Shown here: piece after piece, positions 33,274 to 47,800 of the stretch
Layout of the letters: every line of letters starts with the position of its first letter
Position numbering within the stretch: the stretch's first letter is position 1
NCBI GenBank assembly: GCA_011800805.1
Contig: MPNW01000193.1
Coordinates: 13,577-77,576, forward strand
Reading direction: 5' to 3'
Origin: Hirudo medicinalis
Taxonomy: Eukaryota > Annelida > Clitellata > Hirudinida > Hirudinidae
Length of the DNA stretch: 64,000 nt
Translations under genes and position numbers: made by a program
Notes under the pieces: model-generated
What the model saw: only the letters and a program-made list of their open reading frames with translations
Told to the model about the DNA's origin: nothing
Databases searched by the model: none

Positions 33274-36200
33274 GAAAACGAAGCGTTACCTATTGCGGAA
33301 TAAAAAATAAACCACTACACGAATCAAAGAGTAATTTTTGAGATCAATGTTCGAGATATGACCAAGTCACCACCTCCCCAAAAGCGTGCACGCCTCCAAA
33401 ACCTAAGACTCAACGATGCACGCTGACCAAGGCAAATGCAATTTTTAAATTGCTTCAGCAGACGCAGAGAACATTTTCTTATTTTAAGGGCCATCAAATA
33501 AATAAGTTTAATGAATAAACAAAACAGGTTAAATTTAATATAGGTAAGAAATAGAAAATTAGTGTGAAAAGAAGCGATTTGCGAGCTTGTCCATTCCACA
33601 CTGATTATCCAAAAATGCCTTTATGCTAATTTGCATACAAATGCTAATCGTTTAAAATAAAAAGGTGAACATCCAGAAGTGTATTTTAAATTAGACTTTA
33701 ATTATAGAAGGTTTAGAAGCATTCTGCGTTATTATGAATGATTATTCTGAATGATTATATAATCATAATTAAAGATCGCTTATTGAGAGAAAACTCTCAG
33801 CTTGCAAGTTAGATTATTAAGAGCTCAGTACGTCATTTCAAAATTTCCGACATTTTTCTCATAAATTAAGTTCTTTCGGTCCGGGGAGCCTTTTCCAGTG
33901 GTTGATCATGTGTTGTACTCGACTGAGCATGTATTTCTTAAGATTACATATTTTTACGCATATCTGTTTTTAGGGGAATAATGAATTAAGATATTAATTT
34001 GGGATGACATTTTAAAGTGCAGTTATGTTACTTTATAAACATATGTTTACTATAATGTGGTCAATAATTCGATCATTACTAAGGGGAAGCATTAACAACT
34101 CGACTAATTGCAATTTACGTGCACTATGCCAATCTTGAATTCTTAAAACATTCGATAGTCCCTTAAAAGCATTTGTATTTACTCTTTTCGAGCCAAGCCC
34201 TCAATAACTTGACGTTGCATGACATTTTCAAGTTCAGTTATCTAAAAAAATTTTATGGTCAGTAGGTTGAAACCCACTTTAGAGGCAGGAACGTAATTTG
34301 GGAGCTGCTGCTCTCAAATTTGCCCTCCTAACTTTTAGCTAGAAGCAAAAAAGGTCATCCCACTAATTTGTGCAAGGGCTTGCCTCCTAGAAAATGCTGA
34401 AAGGACGTCCTTGCACAGAGGGATCTGCTGCTCTTGCAGAAGAACGCGTCTTGCCAACGCTTAGATTAATTTTGAATTTCTATGCAGTTGATCTCTCTCC
34501 AAAGTCGCGTTATGCATATGACATGCAATTTTTTCCCTAGTTATATTACGGGAGATGATTTTCTTGTATTACTATATTTTAAGTTACATATATTTTTAAA
34601 AGTGATAAATCACACTATTACCCACTGATTTAATTCATAATTCATAAACCTAGACGTTAGCACTAAGCCACACACCTACGCCTATACTATATTTTTTACC
34701 TTTGTGTCTGAGCGCTGCTGTTGGGTGGCTCCTAAATTTGCTGCATATTAACGATTATTATGTTCTTTATTAATATTCAGGTTTTAACCGAAAATCGATT
34801 CAAAAAATAGCTAAAATCGTAGTAAATAATGGACGAAAAATAAAAAAAAATTAAATGTTCGAAAGTCAGCGGACAGTTATTAGTTGCCATTTAAGTCTCC
34901 TGCCAAATTTAGTCACTGTATCAGAACAAGAACTCTAGCATTTCCGTTAGCTACAATGCGTTGCGTAATTTTGGACCAGGTCTACGAATCACACAATCAT
35001 ACAGTTATCTTTTAAATCAACGCTGAGTTTTCGCCCAAGTATCGTTTATATCATTCACAAGATCGTAATTAAATAATATACAACAAAATTTATCAATAAA
35101 ATTTGAAATTCAATGGGATTTCGTCGATAAATGCCTTTGATGTTGACCACTGAGGATGGGGTCTCATCCTGTCCATGAAAGATAATATACTCTGAGACTA
35201 AAACGAAATACTTCCAAAAAATACCTCAAGAAGCGTTTAATTAAAAAATCTCTCAAATTTAATCCGAAAACCCCCTACTTTATATTCACAATCAAAGCCA
35301 TTAAATTTATTGAAATATAATATGTATTCCTTATAAAAAAAAAACAATAATAAATTAATAATTAATTAATACTAGCCGCCTCTAGAGATCGACCGGGAAC
35401 AAAATTTTGGCCGGGGTATGAGAAGAAATATAATCGAAACTGAACACTTTTTTGGCAATCATATTTCAAAATTTTTGCTTTTATTATGGATTGATGGGTG
35501 GATGCATGGATTTGCACCAGGGACGCATTTTCAGTTTTTCCCAGGAGGCTCGCACAACTTGATGAGATGCCCTTTTTTTTTGCCCCTCGCCAAAAGTCAG
35601 GGGCAACATCCACTAAGGGGAGGGTCAACAGGAGAAAGAGTTGTCCCCACCACTCTCCCAAATTTCACCCCCGATTTGCGTCGCTTTTCTGTAAAGCGAG
35701 TCACCCATCTCCGCAAGAATCTCTCAAGCAACTCAATTGTATTAACCCATTGCGAAGTGCCGTAACTAGAACTATAACTATAACTAAATATACTAAACGC
35801 AGTATCTCTAGTAAATACACTCGAAACGCCAATCCATGTAAGCTGACATCGGGTTTCTTATACTTTCCTGACCAAAGTCAGCAATAAACCCATTCCCGTA
35901 CTGAATCTATCTTAATAACGACTTGCCCTCTGCACCAGTCCTCTAAAAAATTCTCTACACATTTGGGAACGCGCGACTCAACCACAAAATGACTTGGAGT
36001 CACTCAAGAATGCCCAGGTCGAAGATAGCACAGTAGACTGCTCCTCACCCAAAATCCAACTCAGAAATACTGAAAAGGTAAAAGCTCTGCTGATCCTACC
36101 CAGACATCGCCACATCACTTGAGAAGTTCATAAACAAAAGGACAAGCGGCAGGAAGGAGCTCAACAAGGAATTTGATGTCTTGGAATGATTGCAGGTTCA

Positions 36201-38888
36201 ACCAAGCCTTTGGAGTGCTCCAGTGATCATTTTTTATAATATCCCTGCAAAGACATCAGGTGAGCTGTTGTTTTCATAAAAGAAACAGAACAACGAAAAT
36301 ATATGAAATAACATATATATATAATATATATATAAGTAAAAAGACCAATCTATTGTTTTCTACAAATGTCATTCAATGCACAAAATCAATGTATCGATAT
36401 AATGAAGGTGATGCTTGGGATGGTGATGATGACAATCATTGGAACCAACAGTTTCAAGATAAAGTTAGATGCAAAGAAATGAATTCTCACAGCAGTCACA
36501 ACTTCGGGGACGTCAACAAAAAATCACACGTGATGATAAAATGAATCATTAATCCTATTTGACATGATTTTAAAGGCATATCATCCCTTTCAGAACATCA
36601 GTCACAAGTTTATTTTTTCTTAATTTTACATGGAAATTCAAAGAATTTTGCAGCTTGATTACACGTGATTACAAAACCATGTAATAATAACAATAACGGT
36701 AATAATAAATTAAGGGGAAAAGTCTGAAAATAAACCCGAAAATTACCACTTATAAATAACAAGAATTTCTGCTGGTAAGAAATATTACAACAATTTCATG
36801 GATAATTTTAATAAAATGAACTTAAATTTTCAGCAAAGTATGTACACATCCCTAGGATGTATCACCACTTTGAACAAGATTAAATGCACAGGACATCCAC
36901 TAATGATATTAACAAATGGCATGCCTCAGAATAAAATACAATCATAAAAATAAAATCAATCCAATTGATTAAGCACATGCAAAATGCCAACCAATACTCT
37001 CAATCAAAAAGAAAGGGAATTATAAAACTGAGACACTAAAAGTCAACAAAACGTCAAAAGAAGCTTTACAAGATTTCTTCGACGAATCGCCATATTACTG
37101 TCGAATTACAATGATTGGGGTCATACATATATATATATATAGTCGCCAATCATTGAACACGATGTCAGCTTTGTCAGTCTGCTGCGCTTCAAACGGCCGG
37201 GCATGATGCGCCATCGAGCAGCCTTAGTTTGCCCGAGAAATGACAAAAACATTAGAAATAACAATAAAGAAATAAAAACAATAGAAATAAAAGTAACAAC
37301 CTTAATAATAAGAAAGCTCGAGTAGCACAAAGATCCATGGGCACGCACCAGTTAATACTTTACGGGGGACGCACACACGTAACTTAGTCGGCGACGACCG
37401 AGTGGTGGAAGAGCACACGCAAGATTTGAGCAAGAAACAAAAGAAAGCACAACAGATGGAAGGACGCAAAATGAATATCTGATTACCTTTTGATTGGAAA
37501 CCATCCTTGGACTACCATTCTAAGTCTCCTGTCTCGTAGCAGAGTTAAGTCGATCGATCATCGGCCGCTCAGGACGCTCTGAATGGGCGACAGAAAATAT
37601 GCTGCTACAACTTTTCAACAGAAGAGCACCTAGGAACATGTGCCCCACTCTCCATGGAGAGTTGAACAAGCGACCGACCAGTAATACTAAATAAAAACTG
37701 ACAATGTTCGCTAAAAATATCAAGAGATGAATCGGGCGCTCTCGGCGAACAGACCTCCTCCGACAGTGAATGACTCTGCAGGCTTAGCTGATGAATGTCT
37801 AGATGTAAAGTTTGTCTTTGCAAATGTACAAAGTCTCCCTGTTCATCAGGGCCTTTCAAGTCCTAAGCAATGAGTATAAGCACCCACAAAAGGAGAGCAA
37901 ACCAAAGATAGATTGAGGAGGACAGCAAGGTAGAAAGATGATCGTCCATTATGCATTGCGCATCCCTTGTCAAAACGTGCGACAAAGAGGGCAACCTCTA
38001 GGAGCCATGAGTAGAGATCTCCACTAAAAATTCATCAAAAGCAAAAGTCAAGCCACTTTAAATTAAAGGCCCCAGCTCTTAATTACGTTCAGAACGAGAC
38101 GACGTTCGCGACGCTCCGTACGAACTTTTGACCGAGTGTTTGCAACAACGAAACTGTCATTAAAAACAAACGAACAAACAAAGCGACATCTCAGACCGAC
38201 TCAGGAGCATGCCTCAAACAAATGCCAACAGAATCAACAATCAAGTTCAAGTCGAGGAAATTATTAACTACACCATGATTTCGAACCGCACGAAACCGAC
38301 AATGAGTGTGGTCGTCAAAATCGATCGATTGTTTTATGTACAAAACACTGGTTGAATTAACATTATTAGATGATACAAAAATAATAACTGAGAGTAACTT
38401 AGCAAACATGATTATCCAATTGTTAATCAGCTTCAGTCCTTTGAACTTACTACATCTGGTGACACGGTCAATTCAGATGCGACATCATATCATAAACATT
38501 TTTTTTGCAGGTGAAGGCTGGCTTGACTCGGCATGAGATTTGTAGACCAAAGAACACTTTTAAGATCAGGTCGTCAAGAAGGCATAAAAGCACTTGGGTG
38601 AATAGCATCAAGTTTCTCAAAAACCTAATCACTACTCAAGATTGAAAATGGATGGACTTAACTTCAATGGAATTCCCTCTGAACAAGTAGATAAGGTAGG
38701 TGATAAATTAGTATCATTGAGCCAAAAAGGGAGGGAGGGGATTTACAAATTTAGATACAATCTGCCGTCCAAATGCAAGAGTCTCAAAGATCTAAAAATT
38801 TAAAAGTTAATCCACATTGTTATGGTATTAGGGGAAAATAAAGGTAGGAAGATGGAGAGAAGGAGGAGAGAGAAGATCTAGGGGATCG
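33274..38888. other. Intergenic region; probable promoter of the transferase gene and 3' UTR of the CBP gene
   Basis: No exon supported in 5.6 kb. An AT dinucleotide run lies near 36313-36332 and another at 37126-37140. Frames at 35362-35887, 36260-36544 and 37520-37859 overlap each other on both strands without splice signals or domains. The CBP 3' UTR must lie in the right part; several TTTATT words (minus AATAAA) exist and none can be chosen. Confidence 0.5.
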
Positions 38889-41800
38889 TCACTGTTGGGG
38901 CAACATCTGATGGCCGGGGTCGTCGGAAGACTCGAGGAGTTGGGTCGGTGCAAGCTGAAACTGATTAGCCTGCTGAATGGAGTAGGCACCAGGTGGAATG
39001 GGATTAACATGCTGGGAGTTTGGAGAGCATATAAGACTGGGGTCAGCCATCTGAGACTGCTGATGGATGAGCTGTTGCTGCACTTGTTGAAAGTTTGCTT
39101 GCTGAGGGAAGGAATAACTATTTCCAGCGTAGTAGTCCCCCTGAGCCACTGGTTTCATTCCCAGCTGGTTAAATTGGGGCCGGTGAATTCTGACCGGACC
39201 TTGAGCACCGGCATTAGGGGGTCTGACAAACCTCTGAACTGTTGGCTGCATGTAGGAGGAGTTAGGCATGTTGTTACCTGGAAGTGCATCCATGGATACA
39301 TAGCCAAAAGCTTGAGTATTAAGAATTTGTTGATGCTGCTGGTGGGCGTGCCGCATGCTGGGAACACCCGTCCTCAAGACTTGATGATTTGGGAATGTTG
39401 GCATGTTGCCCTGATATGAAGGATCCTGAGGTGCGAATGATGTTCTCATCATGCTCTGCTGCTGTTGTTGTTGCTGAATATGCTGCTGAGAAGGAGAAAT
39501 ATCGGTATTGTTAGGTACCTGCATGTACTGCATCGATGGTGATGATTGGAAGGACGAATGATTGTTGGTCAATGATGCAACAGGATTAGCATCTTTGACC
39601 GAGTTATCGAAGGTCAGCGCAGTCTGAGCACCCGGATTCCCGCCTCGGAAAGACATCACGTTCATCTGGTAAGGGTGGGTCATTCTTGACCTGTTTCTCA
39701 CCATCGGATCTGCCATGGTGTCTCCGGTCTGTTGATTGGAATAGATGGCTGCCTTCTGTTGAAGGAACTGCTGATGCTGTAGGTGCTGCTGAAGTTGTTT
39801 GTGCTGGAAGGGCTGCATGGAACTCTTTATTGGCATGTCCCATATTCCAGTGTTGTTTGTGAAGTAATTATAGTTGGAACCGTCGGAAAACATCTTCAAG
39901 TTATCACTGGAGCCATCACCGTCCGCCAGTTGGTGATGCTGATATGTTTTAAGGTTTGGATCGAAGGACGCTGAACTTGCCATCTGTTGATCTTGTTGAA
40001 ACCACTGTTGTTGTTGTTGTTGCTGCTGCTGCTGAGGAATCTTCTGACCGATCGGCTGCAATTGCTGTTGATGCTGTGTTTGGGGCAATAATTTCTGCCG
40101 CAAAACTTGTGGCTGTTGCTGGAGCTGTGAGTTTTGTATGACAGTCAAGGATTGGGTGGAGACCTGTTGCATTTGCTGTAATTGTGATGATTGTTGGAAT
40201 ACTTGTGTTGGCTGCTGCAAAATGGACATAGGCTGAGTTGCAACCTGTTGCATCATCTGAGACTGGGCAATGGACATTTGATGGGATTGTTGGACTGGGT
40301 GAGGTCCAACTGGCAGTTGTTGAGTAGCCTGATGTTGTTGCTGTTGAGATGGCTGCTGATGGAAGTTTGATTGGTTTGTGAATTGGAGTGAAATCAGTTG
40401 ATTTGTCTTTTGCTGCTCATTTAAGTGCTGCCCACCATCCACATCAGATGCAGAAGAAGCTGATATGGATGGACTCCTCATGCCAGCAGCTCCTACTTTC
40501 GAGTTACTCTTTTCCTATGTAAGAGAAATAATGTTATTTGAAAAATATGTTCTATGAATATAAATATGTTATATGAAAAATAAGTTATATGCTTAAAGTG
40601 AAATTCTAGCCAAAAAAATTTCAAACCTTAAAAAGCTTCAAGATGGTTGCAAACAATTGTGGTTTAGCTTTTAATATCCTGGCAAAATCAGGAATGCTGT
40701 TTGGATTCTTGTTGTTGGACTTGAAGTAATTCAAAAACTTCTGGAGATGTATCTTTTGAGATATCACGCCAACCCCTGTAGAAGTGGAGGCAACATTTAA
40801 GGCAGGTGCCTCTGTTGCGGGGATTGCAAATGTTGATGACCCAAAGGTGAGAGGTGCTGCATGTGAGGTGATGCAGTCATAGGAGACGGGCTATTCGAAT
40901 CGTAATTGAAAAGATCTGCTCCTCCAGTCATGGTTCTCTGCTGTGACACTGGCTGCTCCGGTGTCAGGGCATTCGCTTGTGGACAGGGTTTGGCGGCAGC
41001 AGCCGGCTTATTAAAATACTGGCCCGGCATCACGAAGCTATCATCTAACTGGGCATATTTTCCACCAGTGTTTGCATTTTTGGAGGAGTTTGATAAAGGA
41101 CTGACGAGAGTCTCCTCGAACTTCATGTTTTGAATTCTGCGTCGAGTCAGCAACTCATGTTTCACTCTCTCATTGTTCCTCTTGTCCTCCATCTTGCGCC
41201 TAGCATTGTTGCAGCCGGGAACCGGACATTTGTTCTGCTCCTTGCAAGTTCTCGAGTGTGCCAAGCACAGTCTCATCAACTGAGGACAAAAGCTACATTG
41301 TGCGCCACCAACTTTCTTCTGACGACACATTTCAAGATGTGCGATGAGGCGCTTCATCTTCTTACAACTTCCCATGCGACAGTTGGCATCCCTACAGCTG
41401 GCAGCATGCACCAGGGCCTGTTCATACCTCTGCATGGCTGTTAGCTGAGGCCTTTTCATGCTGTCATTTGCATTTCCATTCTTAAGCTGAGAATCTGCAG
41501 ACTGGAGATTAGACTTATCTCCAGCTGAGAATGTAGAACCTGGAGGAGAGGAAGTTGGGCCTGGGTCTTCAAGACCAAGGCCAATCTTGGTCATGCGATG
41601 AGGATGCTGAGCAGACGAGTAGCATGTAATGCAGAGGTCAAAGTCCTTGTGGAAAAAATGCAATAAAAATAAATACATAATATGATGAACATTCACCGGA
41701 GTGAATTACAATTCCAATCCAAATACAATACCTCGCAAATCGTGCAGTGATATCTCGTCTCAACTGATACTTTGCAATTCTGGCAGGTGCAGCACACAGC

Positions 41801-44800
41801 AGCTTCCCTCATCTGAATGTGGAGCTCGTAAAGCAGGGCGATCGACGAGAATTTGGCCCTCCTAAGAGATGAGAATTCAAGATGGCGCTCCCTGCACATG
41901 GTGAGGAATGCATCGCGGCCGTCCATAAGGTCGGTGTTCATTATGGGATCCGGATCGGCAATGGGAGGAAGGCAGTCGGGAGAATGGCGGAATGACGAGT
42001 AGATGTTATTTTGCAGGTAGATGACAAAGAACACCTGGATGGGAAAAATTTAATTAATAATAATAATAATAGTAATGATGATAATAATACAAAAACACTA
42101 TTTTTGGCACAAACCTCTTTGTACTTTTCCATAGTTGAGAAAAGTTTGTAGAGGAGGTCGTCGTAGCCGGACTGTTGGAACGAGGACTTGCTCCTGGACT
42201 TGGAATTCTTTTTGTTCTTCAGACTTCTCTTCTTTCCATTGCTGTTCTTGTGTGGCTTCTTCTTGTCATTAGAATGTCCATTTTGGGACTAAAAAGAAAC
42301 ACATGCATTATTGTCCTCATAATACCTGTTAATAATCTTTCTCGATGAGCAGATAAAACAGCCAAAGACTGAAAACAGAAGAGCTTCATGTGATGATGAA
42401 CTTCATCGTATCATTTGTACTTCGTATACAGCTTGATTTTTGTGCTGGAGCCAGTCATTCCACTAAGCCGATGATGATAATTAATTATGATAATGATAAT
42501 AACAATAACAATTTAATGATGTAATGATGCAATAGTATAATGTAATAAAAACATAACACTACTTTTTATCCATAGGACCCAACTAACATCGAGAAAGTCG
42601 TCTTTTTCGAACAATGTGGAATTGTCGAATTCCTCGACCTCATCCTCATCTTCTTCCCTCTTTGGTATCATCTTTTGCTTTTCCTCTGCTATGCTTTCCT
42701 CCAAGATGGTTGGCCAGAAATCTCCCTCAAAATAAGGAAGTCCTGTGATGCACGACAACTGAGTTTCCTGAGCATCCTGCAGTATATCCTGTAACAACGA
42801 TGCAGACGTCAAGACACAAAGTCTAAAAGATAGACGACAATGGAGGAAAGTTTATGATTCTTTGCTGTAATTTCTCAATGCACATATTGCAGAATTTTGA
42901 TGTATAAAGTAACAGAACCTTATATTCAACAATGACTCTGTCCTCTACTCCCTTGTCGAGCATCTTCTTGTACCAATCCTGGAGTCTCTTTGGTTTTGGA
43001 ATCTTTTGATCAGGAGGATGACAGTGGAAGATGTAATCATCTCCCTCACTGGGAGGGCAGGCCCAAATGTGTGCAGTCACAAACCTAAAAAGAATAAAAA
43101 CATTTAACATTGGATTACACCAATCCTACCCACTGCTAAAGCATCTATATTAATGTTTGAATGGGTTTGGTGACTTCGTAGCTTTTCATTTTGCAGATGT
43201 AATTTTAAATAAATAGTTCACTAAGCAGCATCAATTAAGTATGCAATAGTTTGCATCAGTCAGTCTCTCTGATGTCTGCAACAAGCATGACGATGTCTAA
43301 CATATCTAATAACTTAATCAATCAGGTAAACCAATTTATTTTTTAACTTTAGTTGGCAGCATAGCATTTACTATTATGTTCAATTATTTGTATATTTTCT
43401 GACCCTAATGATTTGACATAATCCAGGTAACCAAGGAGAATCTCATGGTAGACAGGAGTCCTGTACTTCCGAGGCTGGAAGAAATTGACGCTGTCCAGGT
43501 AAGCAATGTACACCCTCCTGCGAAAAACAGAAATTAGTCCAAGTAATTATTGTAATTCTTCCTAACAGTTCAATGCATAATAATGACAAAATGTAAAATA
43601 TTACATTACATTGCATTGCATATTGGCATCAATGTCATAAACTGACACATCACTTCTAACCTGGAGTTTGGTTCGGGACAGTCGGACCCGTACTCCTGAA
43701 CGTGCATGCCAAAGAAGCAGACGTCGGCTCCATCTATTTCGGTGAAGGCGAAGATGGTTTTTACTCTGTATGGAAAACTGGTGGAAAAGTTATCTTCGAA
43801 TCTCTGCTTCATGCCTGCCTTCACCTCTACAGATTTGTCCAAGCTTGAAAGAACTCGAATGACCACCTTTAGCCACGTAAAATAATGCCAAATATGAACA
43901 AAAAGATTTCCGAGCATTGAATAAATTAAATGAAGTGCATTAATAATAATGACTGGGAACATCTTATAGTGAAGATTTTTTTTTAAAGAAGAAATGAAAT
44001 TGAACAGCTGCATTCGCAAATTTTGCGAAACGTTTCGTGACAGATGTCTGCATCGATCGGCCATGGTAAAGCTCTACGCACCTCTCGAATAACTTCTAGC
44101 GTATCAAAATTATTGATTTTTGAGGTAGGTTGTTAAAGTCACAACACTTTTGTTTTCATCCACGATTGCTTTTAAAAATGGCCACATATATGCACGAGAC
44201 TGAAATACCTCCACGTCGCCAACATCTTTCTTCTTTAAGAATTGGTTGACTCTGCTTTCTAAGTAAGTACCAAGTTTTGTGTTGGGTAGTTCTGGAAAGT
44301 TTTTAAAATATGAAAGATGTTAATTAAAAAACAATTACAATTATAATTAAAAAAAGGTGTACAGCTGCAGTGCCATGGAATGCACTCACTCTTGGCTGTG
44401 AATTTGTTCTGTTTCCTTTTGCCATTCTTGGCCTTCAGACAGCCCCCACACACGAATTTCTGCGAATACACTGGCTCAAAGTGAAGGACGCAGACCTTGT
44501 GCAGTCTTCTGTGACAATCGGCACATTCCACGAACCTGTTGACGACAGTTACGTGGTTTTAAAAAGTCGCCCGGATGCGATGTGACGTGAGTAGCAGAAG
44601 AAAGACTCACAATTCAGGTTCAAATTTGTCATTCTTCTCCTTGATGAATTCTGATTTTTTGACTCTCCTATTGAAGGAAGATTTCACAAGAACATTGATT
44701 AAAGAACTTCTTTTAATCTAAGCAATCATCAAAGCAGCTTCAAACTATTTAACTTGATTTGAGAGTTAATGCACTCCCAAATGAATAACATTGAATGGAG

Positions 44801-47800
44801 AAATCTTACAGTCCGGGTTGAGAAGGATCGTCTATTTCCACCTCTGCTTTGAGAATATCATTGAAACACTTTTCACAATAAGTGTATCTGGACAAATAAT
44901 AGATTGCTCAATTAGTGGATCAACATTCCATCTTAATTGTGCAGTTATGCATGTAACTAAATTGTCATCACGAATTGATTTCAAAGACCGTCGACCTAGA
45001 ACTGTTACCACAGTTTATTTTTACTATCATTACTTCACAATATCAAATGTATAATAATATCATTGTTATTTATTCTTATTAATGGAATCAGCACTTGTTG
45101 TTCTCAAATTTTACAGAACTATTATTATTGAGGATGGCATCATCTCTTCTCTGTTTAAAGTGTAAAATGTAGTTGAAAATAAAAAAACTTTTTTAATAAT
45201 CAATAAAATTATTAATCGATAAATCAACTCATTAAAAACAATTAACAAAAAACATTCACCAACTGAACCAATAGCTATTTATCATCATCATCATCTTTAC
45301 TGTAGATGATATCTTGAAAAACACGAGACTAACTTGTTTTTGTAATGGTAATAGGTGGACTCCCTGGCAATTGTACACAACTCTTTACCATAGCAACAAA
45401 GGGCCTGGGGAGTGAAGACGAGTTTCTGACCGCAGCAGAACCCAAGGGACCTCATTGGTGCATCAATCTCTGCTTGGAAGATCTCGCTGAGCTGCATGGT
45501 GGGGAATTTTTGCAATTAAATAAATCAATTGAAATTCCACCGAGTTAGAAATGTTACTAACATTTTATGTTCTACAGAGATTTAAAGGAACTAATTAATT
45601 TTCATCGAAACGAGCAATTTAATACTATTGTCGTGAAACTTTAAAATCATTTATATTAACAAAAACAGCAGAATCAGATAATATTCATCTTTAGTCTCTG
45701 AAAAGACAGACCTTTGTGCAGAATTTGTAGACTTTTGAGGATTTCCTGTTGTAGAGCCAGGCATTATCAAACATGAGGTGCACATCATTGATGTACTGCC
45801 AGGGATCAAAGTACTGACCCGACTCGAGCTTCTTGCGAATGGTGGACAGGTCCATCGGATTTTTTATGATGTCGCGATAGTCCTGGGAAGATTTTTTTTT
45901 TCTTTTTACGCAACGAAAGCAATCAATGACAGTTTGAAGAAATTTTACATTTTAAAAAATCACACGACTTATAAACAATATTTCCACCCAAGTTATCTTT
46001 ATATAGATTTTAATTTATTAATAGTTAGACAAAAATGCTAAATAAGATAGGCATTACAGAAGTAATAACACTTTTAAAATACATCTATGAATGATGTACA
46101 ATCACTCGTGGTGCTAATGAAAAGGATATAGCTATTCCAATGAACACGCAAGCCCATCGGTTGTAAACATCACGTGCCGTTTTGGTTCAACGGCAAACAA
46201 CTCACTGGTAAGCAAAGCCTGTCAACGTCCACCGGCTGCAAGAAAGGTATGGCATCGGGTTCCTGCATGCACATTTTATCAAGTGATGGAAGAAAAGCCT
46301 GGTACAACTCCTCCTGCTTGAAGACTGCCAATAAACAAGGTTCAAAGCCATTAACAATGAAAAGGTTCATGCACCTAAAGTGAATCCATAAACTTTTGCA
46401 TCCATACTTAATCGAAGCCAGCGAATGCCTGTAGTGGGTTAAGGTTACACCCGAACCCAACATATTGTTCGTCATTCACATTCGCGAGTTCATTATTTAG
46501 AGCTAAAGTATTTAAGTTTTGACATTTATAAGAACTTTTTTCTTTAAAACTCTGACTATGAAAGCATGCCAAAAATCCATAGTCCAACCTTTTGGTTCTA
46601 TTACTGTAGCTCCCCAGGCTTCTTCCTTGGTTTCAACCTCCTTCTTGATGCTCTTCATATCGTCCATCTTCATCTCCTCGGTCACTTCATCCTTCACCTG
46701 AGAAAAAGAAACTTCAAAACTGTTTTCCTGGGAATTTTGCCCCTCTTCCTTTTTAACTGGAAATGGCTCTTCTACCTCCCTCTTTATTTTGATGCTTTCA
46801 AATGGGGTCACAAAAGAAGATGACACGGGCGTAAAGAGGGGGCTGCAGGATGAACGGGCGACCGTTTCCTGCCGAGAGGTGTTCAAAAGGTCGCAGATTG
46901 AGTTAGAAGTGCTGGCTCCATAAGGAACGGACGTGGATGATGAAAAACACGAAGAGACTGGAAATGCGGAATCGAGAGGGTATTCGTTGTTGACCAAGCT
47001 GCCAAGAGATATGCTGCAGTCTATGAAGTCGTTGATCTTGCTTGTCGGCAGGAACTGATTCAGGCAATCTGAAAGTGACGTTTACTAATTTTAAAATTTT
47101 ATCAACAGCACATCTTCAATGCTTAATCTAATAGATTCCCAGCACTAATATTAGTAATATTAATTTATTATTAAATATATTTATTAAAAACTTATGTCAT
47201 TGTTATTATTAAGGAACCTACCGAGAGGAGATCCCGACGTTCCGACAGATGGAGCGGCAGACAACACGTCGAATAAGGAATCGGACATCGTGCTGGAATC
47301 AATGCTCGATGGAAAGGGAGACAGCATTAGTTCAGCCTTGAGGTGCTGCAGGTTGGAAGACATGGCACATTTGCTCTGAAAGTCAAACATTCATTTCTCC
47401 AATACACCAATCCGATTACTGAACTAATGATTGCTTATCTGCCATATTCATTTCATATTAATGCTCTTGAATTGCGTGGCTAAAGCTAGATCTTAAATTA
47501 CTGTTAATGTCAAGTAATGACATGGATCGACTTTAAGCCTTCCTTTTAAAATTGAACATTAGACACACAAGTCAAAAGTTACTAATTGACCATAACTGTC
47601 GCAATCTCTGACAATGTCACAATAGTTAGAATGCATCCCACAATGATCGAAATATCATCACCTGCGTGCTTTTGGAGTCATTTGCAGGAGGAAAGAGATA
47701 TGAAGAATGAGACAACTTCAATGTCTGAATCAGATTAAATTCCAATTTAAAATGACCAAAATCGCCCGCACAATTCAAGATCACAAATCCAAACCAGCAT

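Noticed and set aside
35362..35887. Overlapping frames of 99-129 codons on both strands
   Set aside because: No domain, no splice signals, and frames on both strands conflict with each other.
38895..39419. Plus-strand frame of 174 codons over the CBP last exon
   Set aside because: It is a shadow of the Gln-rich coding exon; the minus frame is conserved and in phase with its neighbours.
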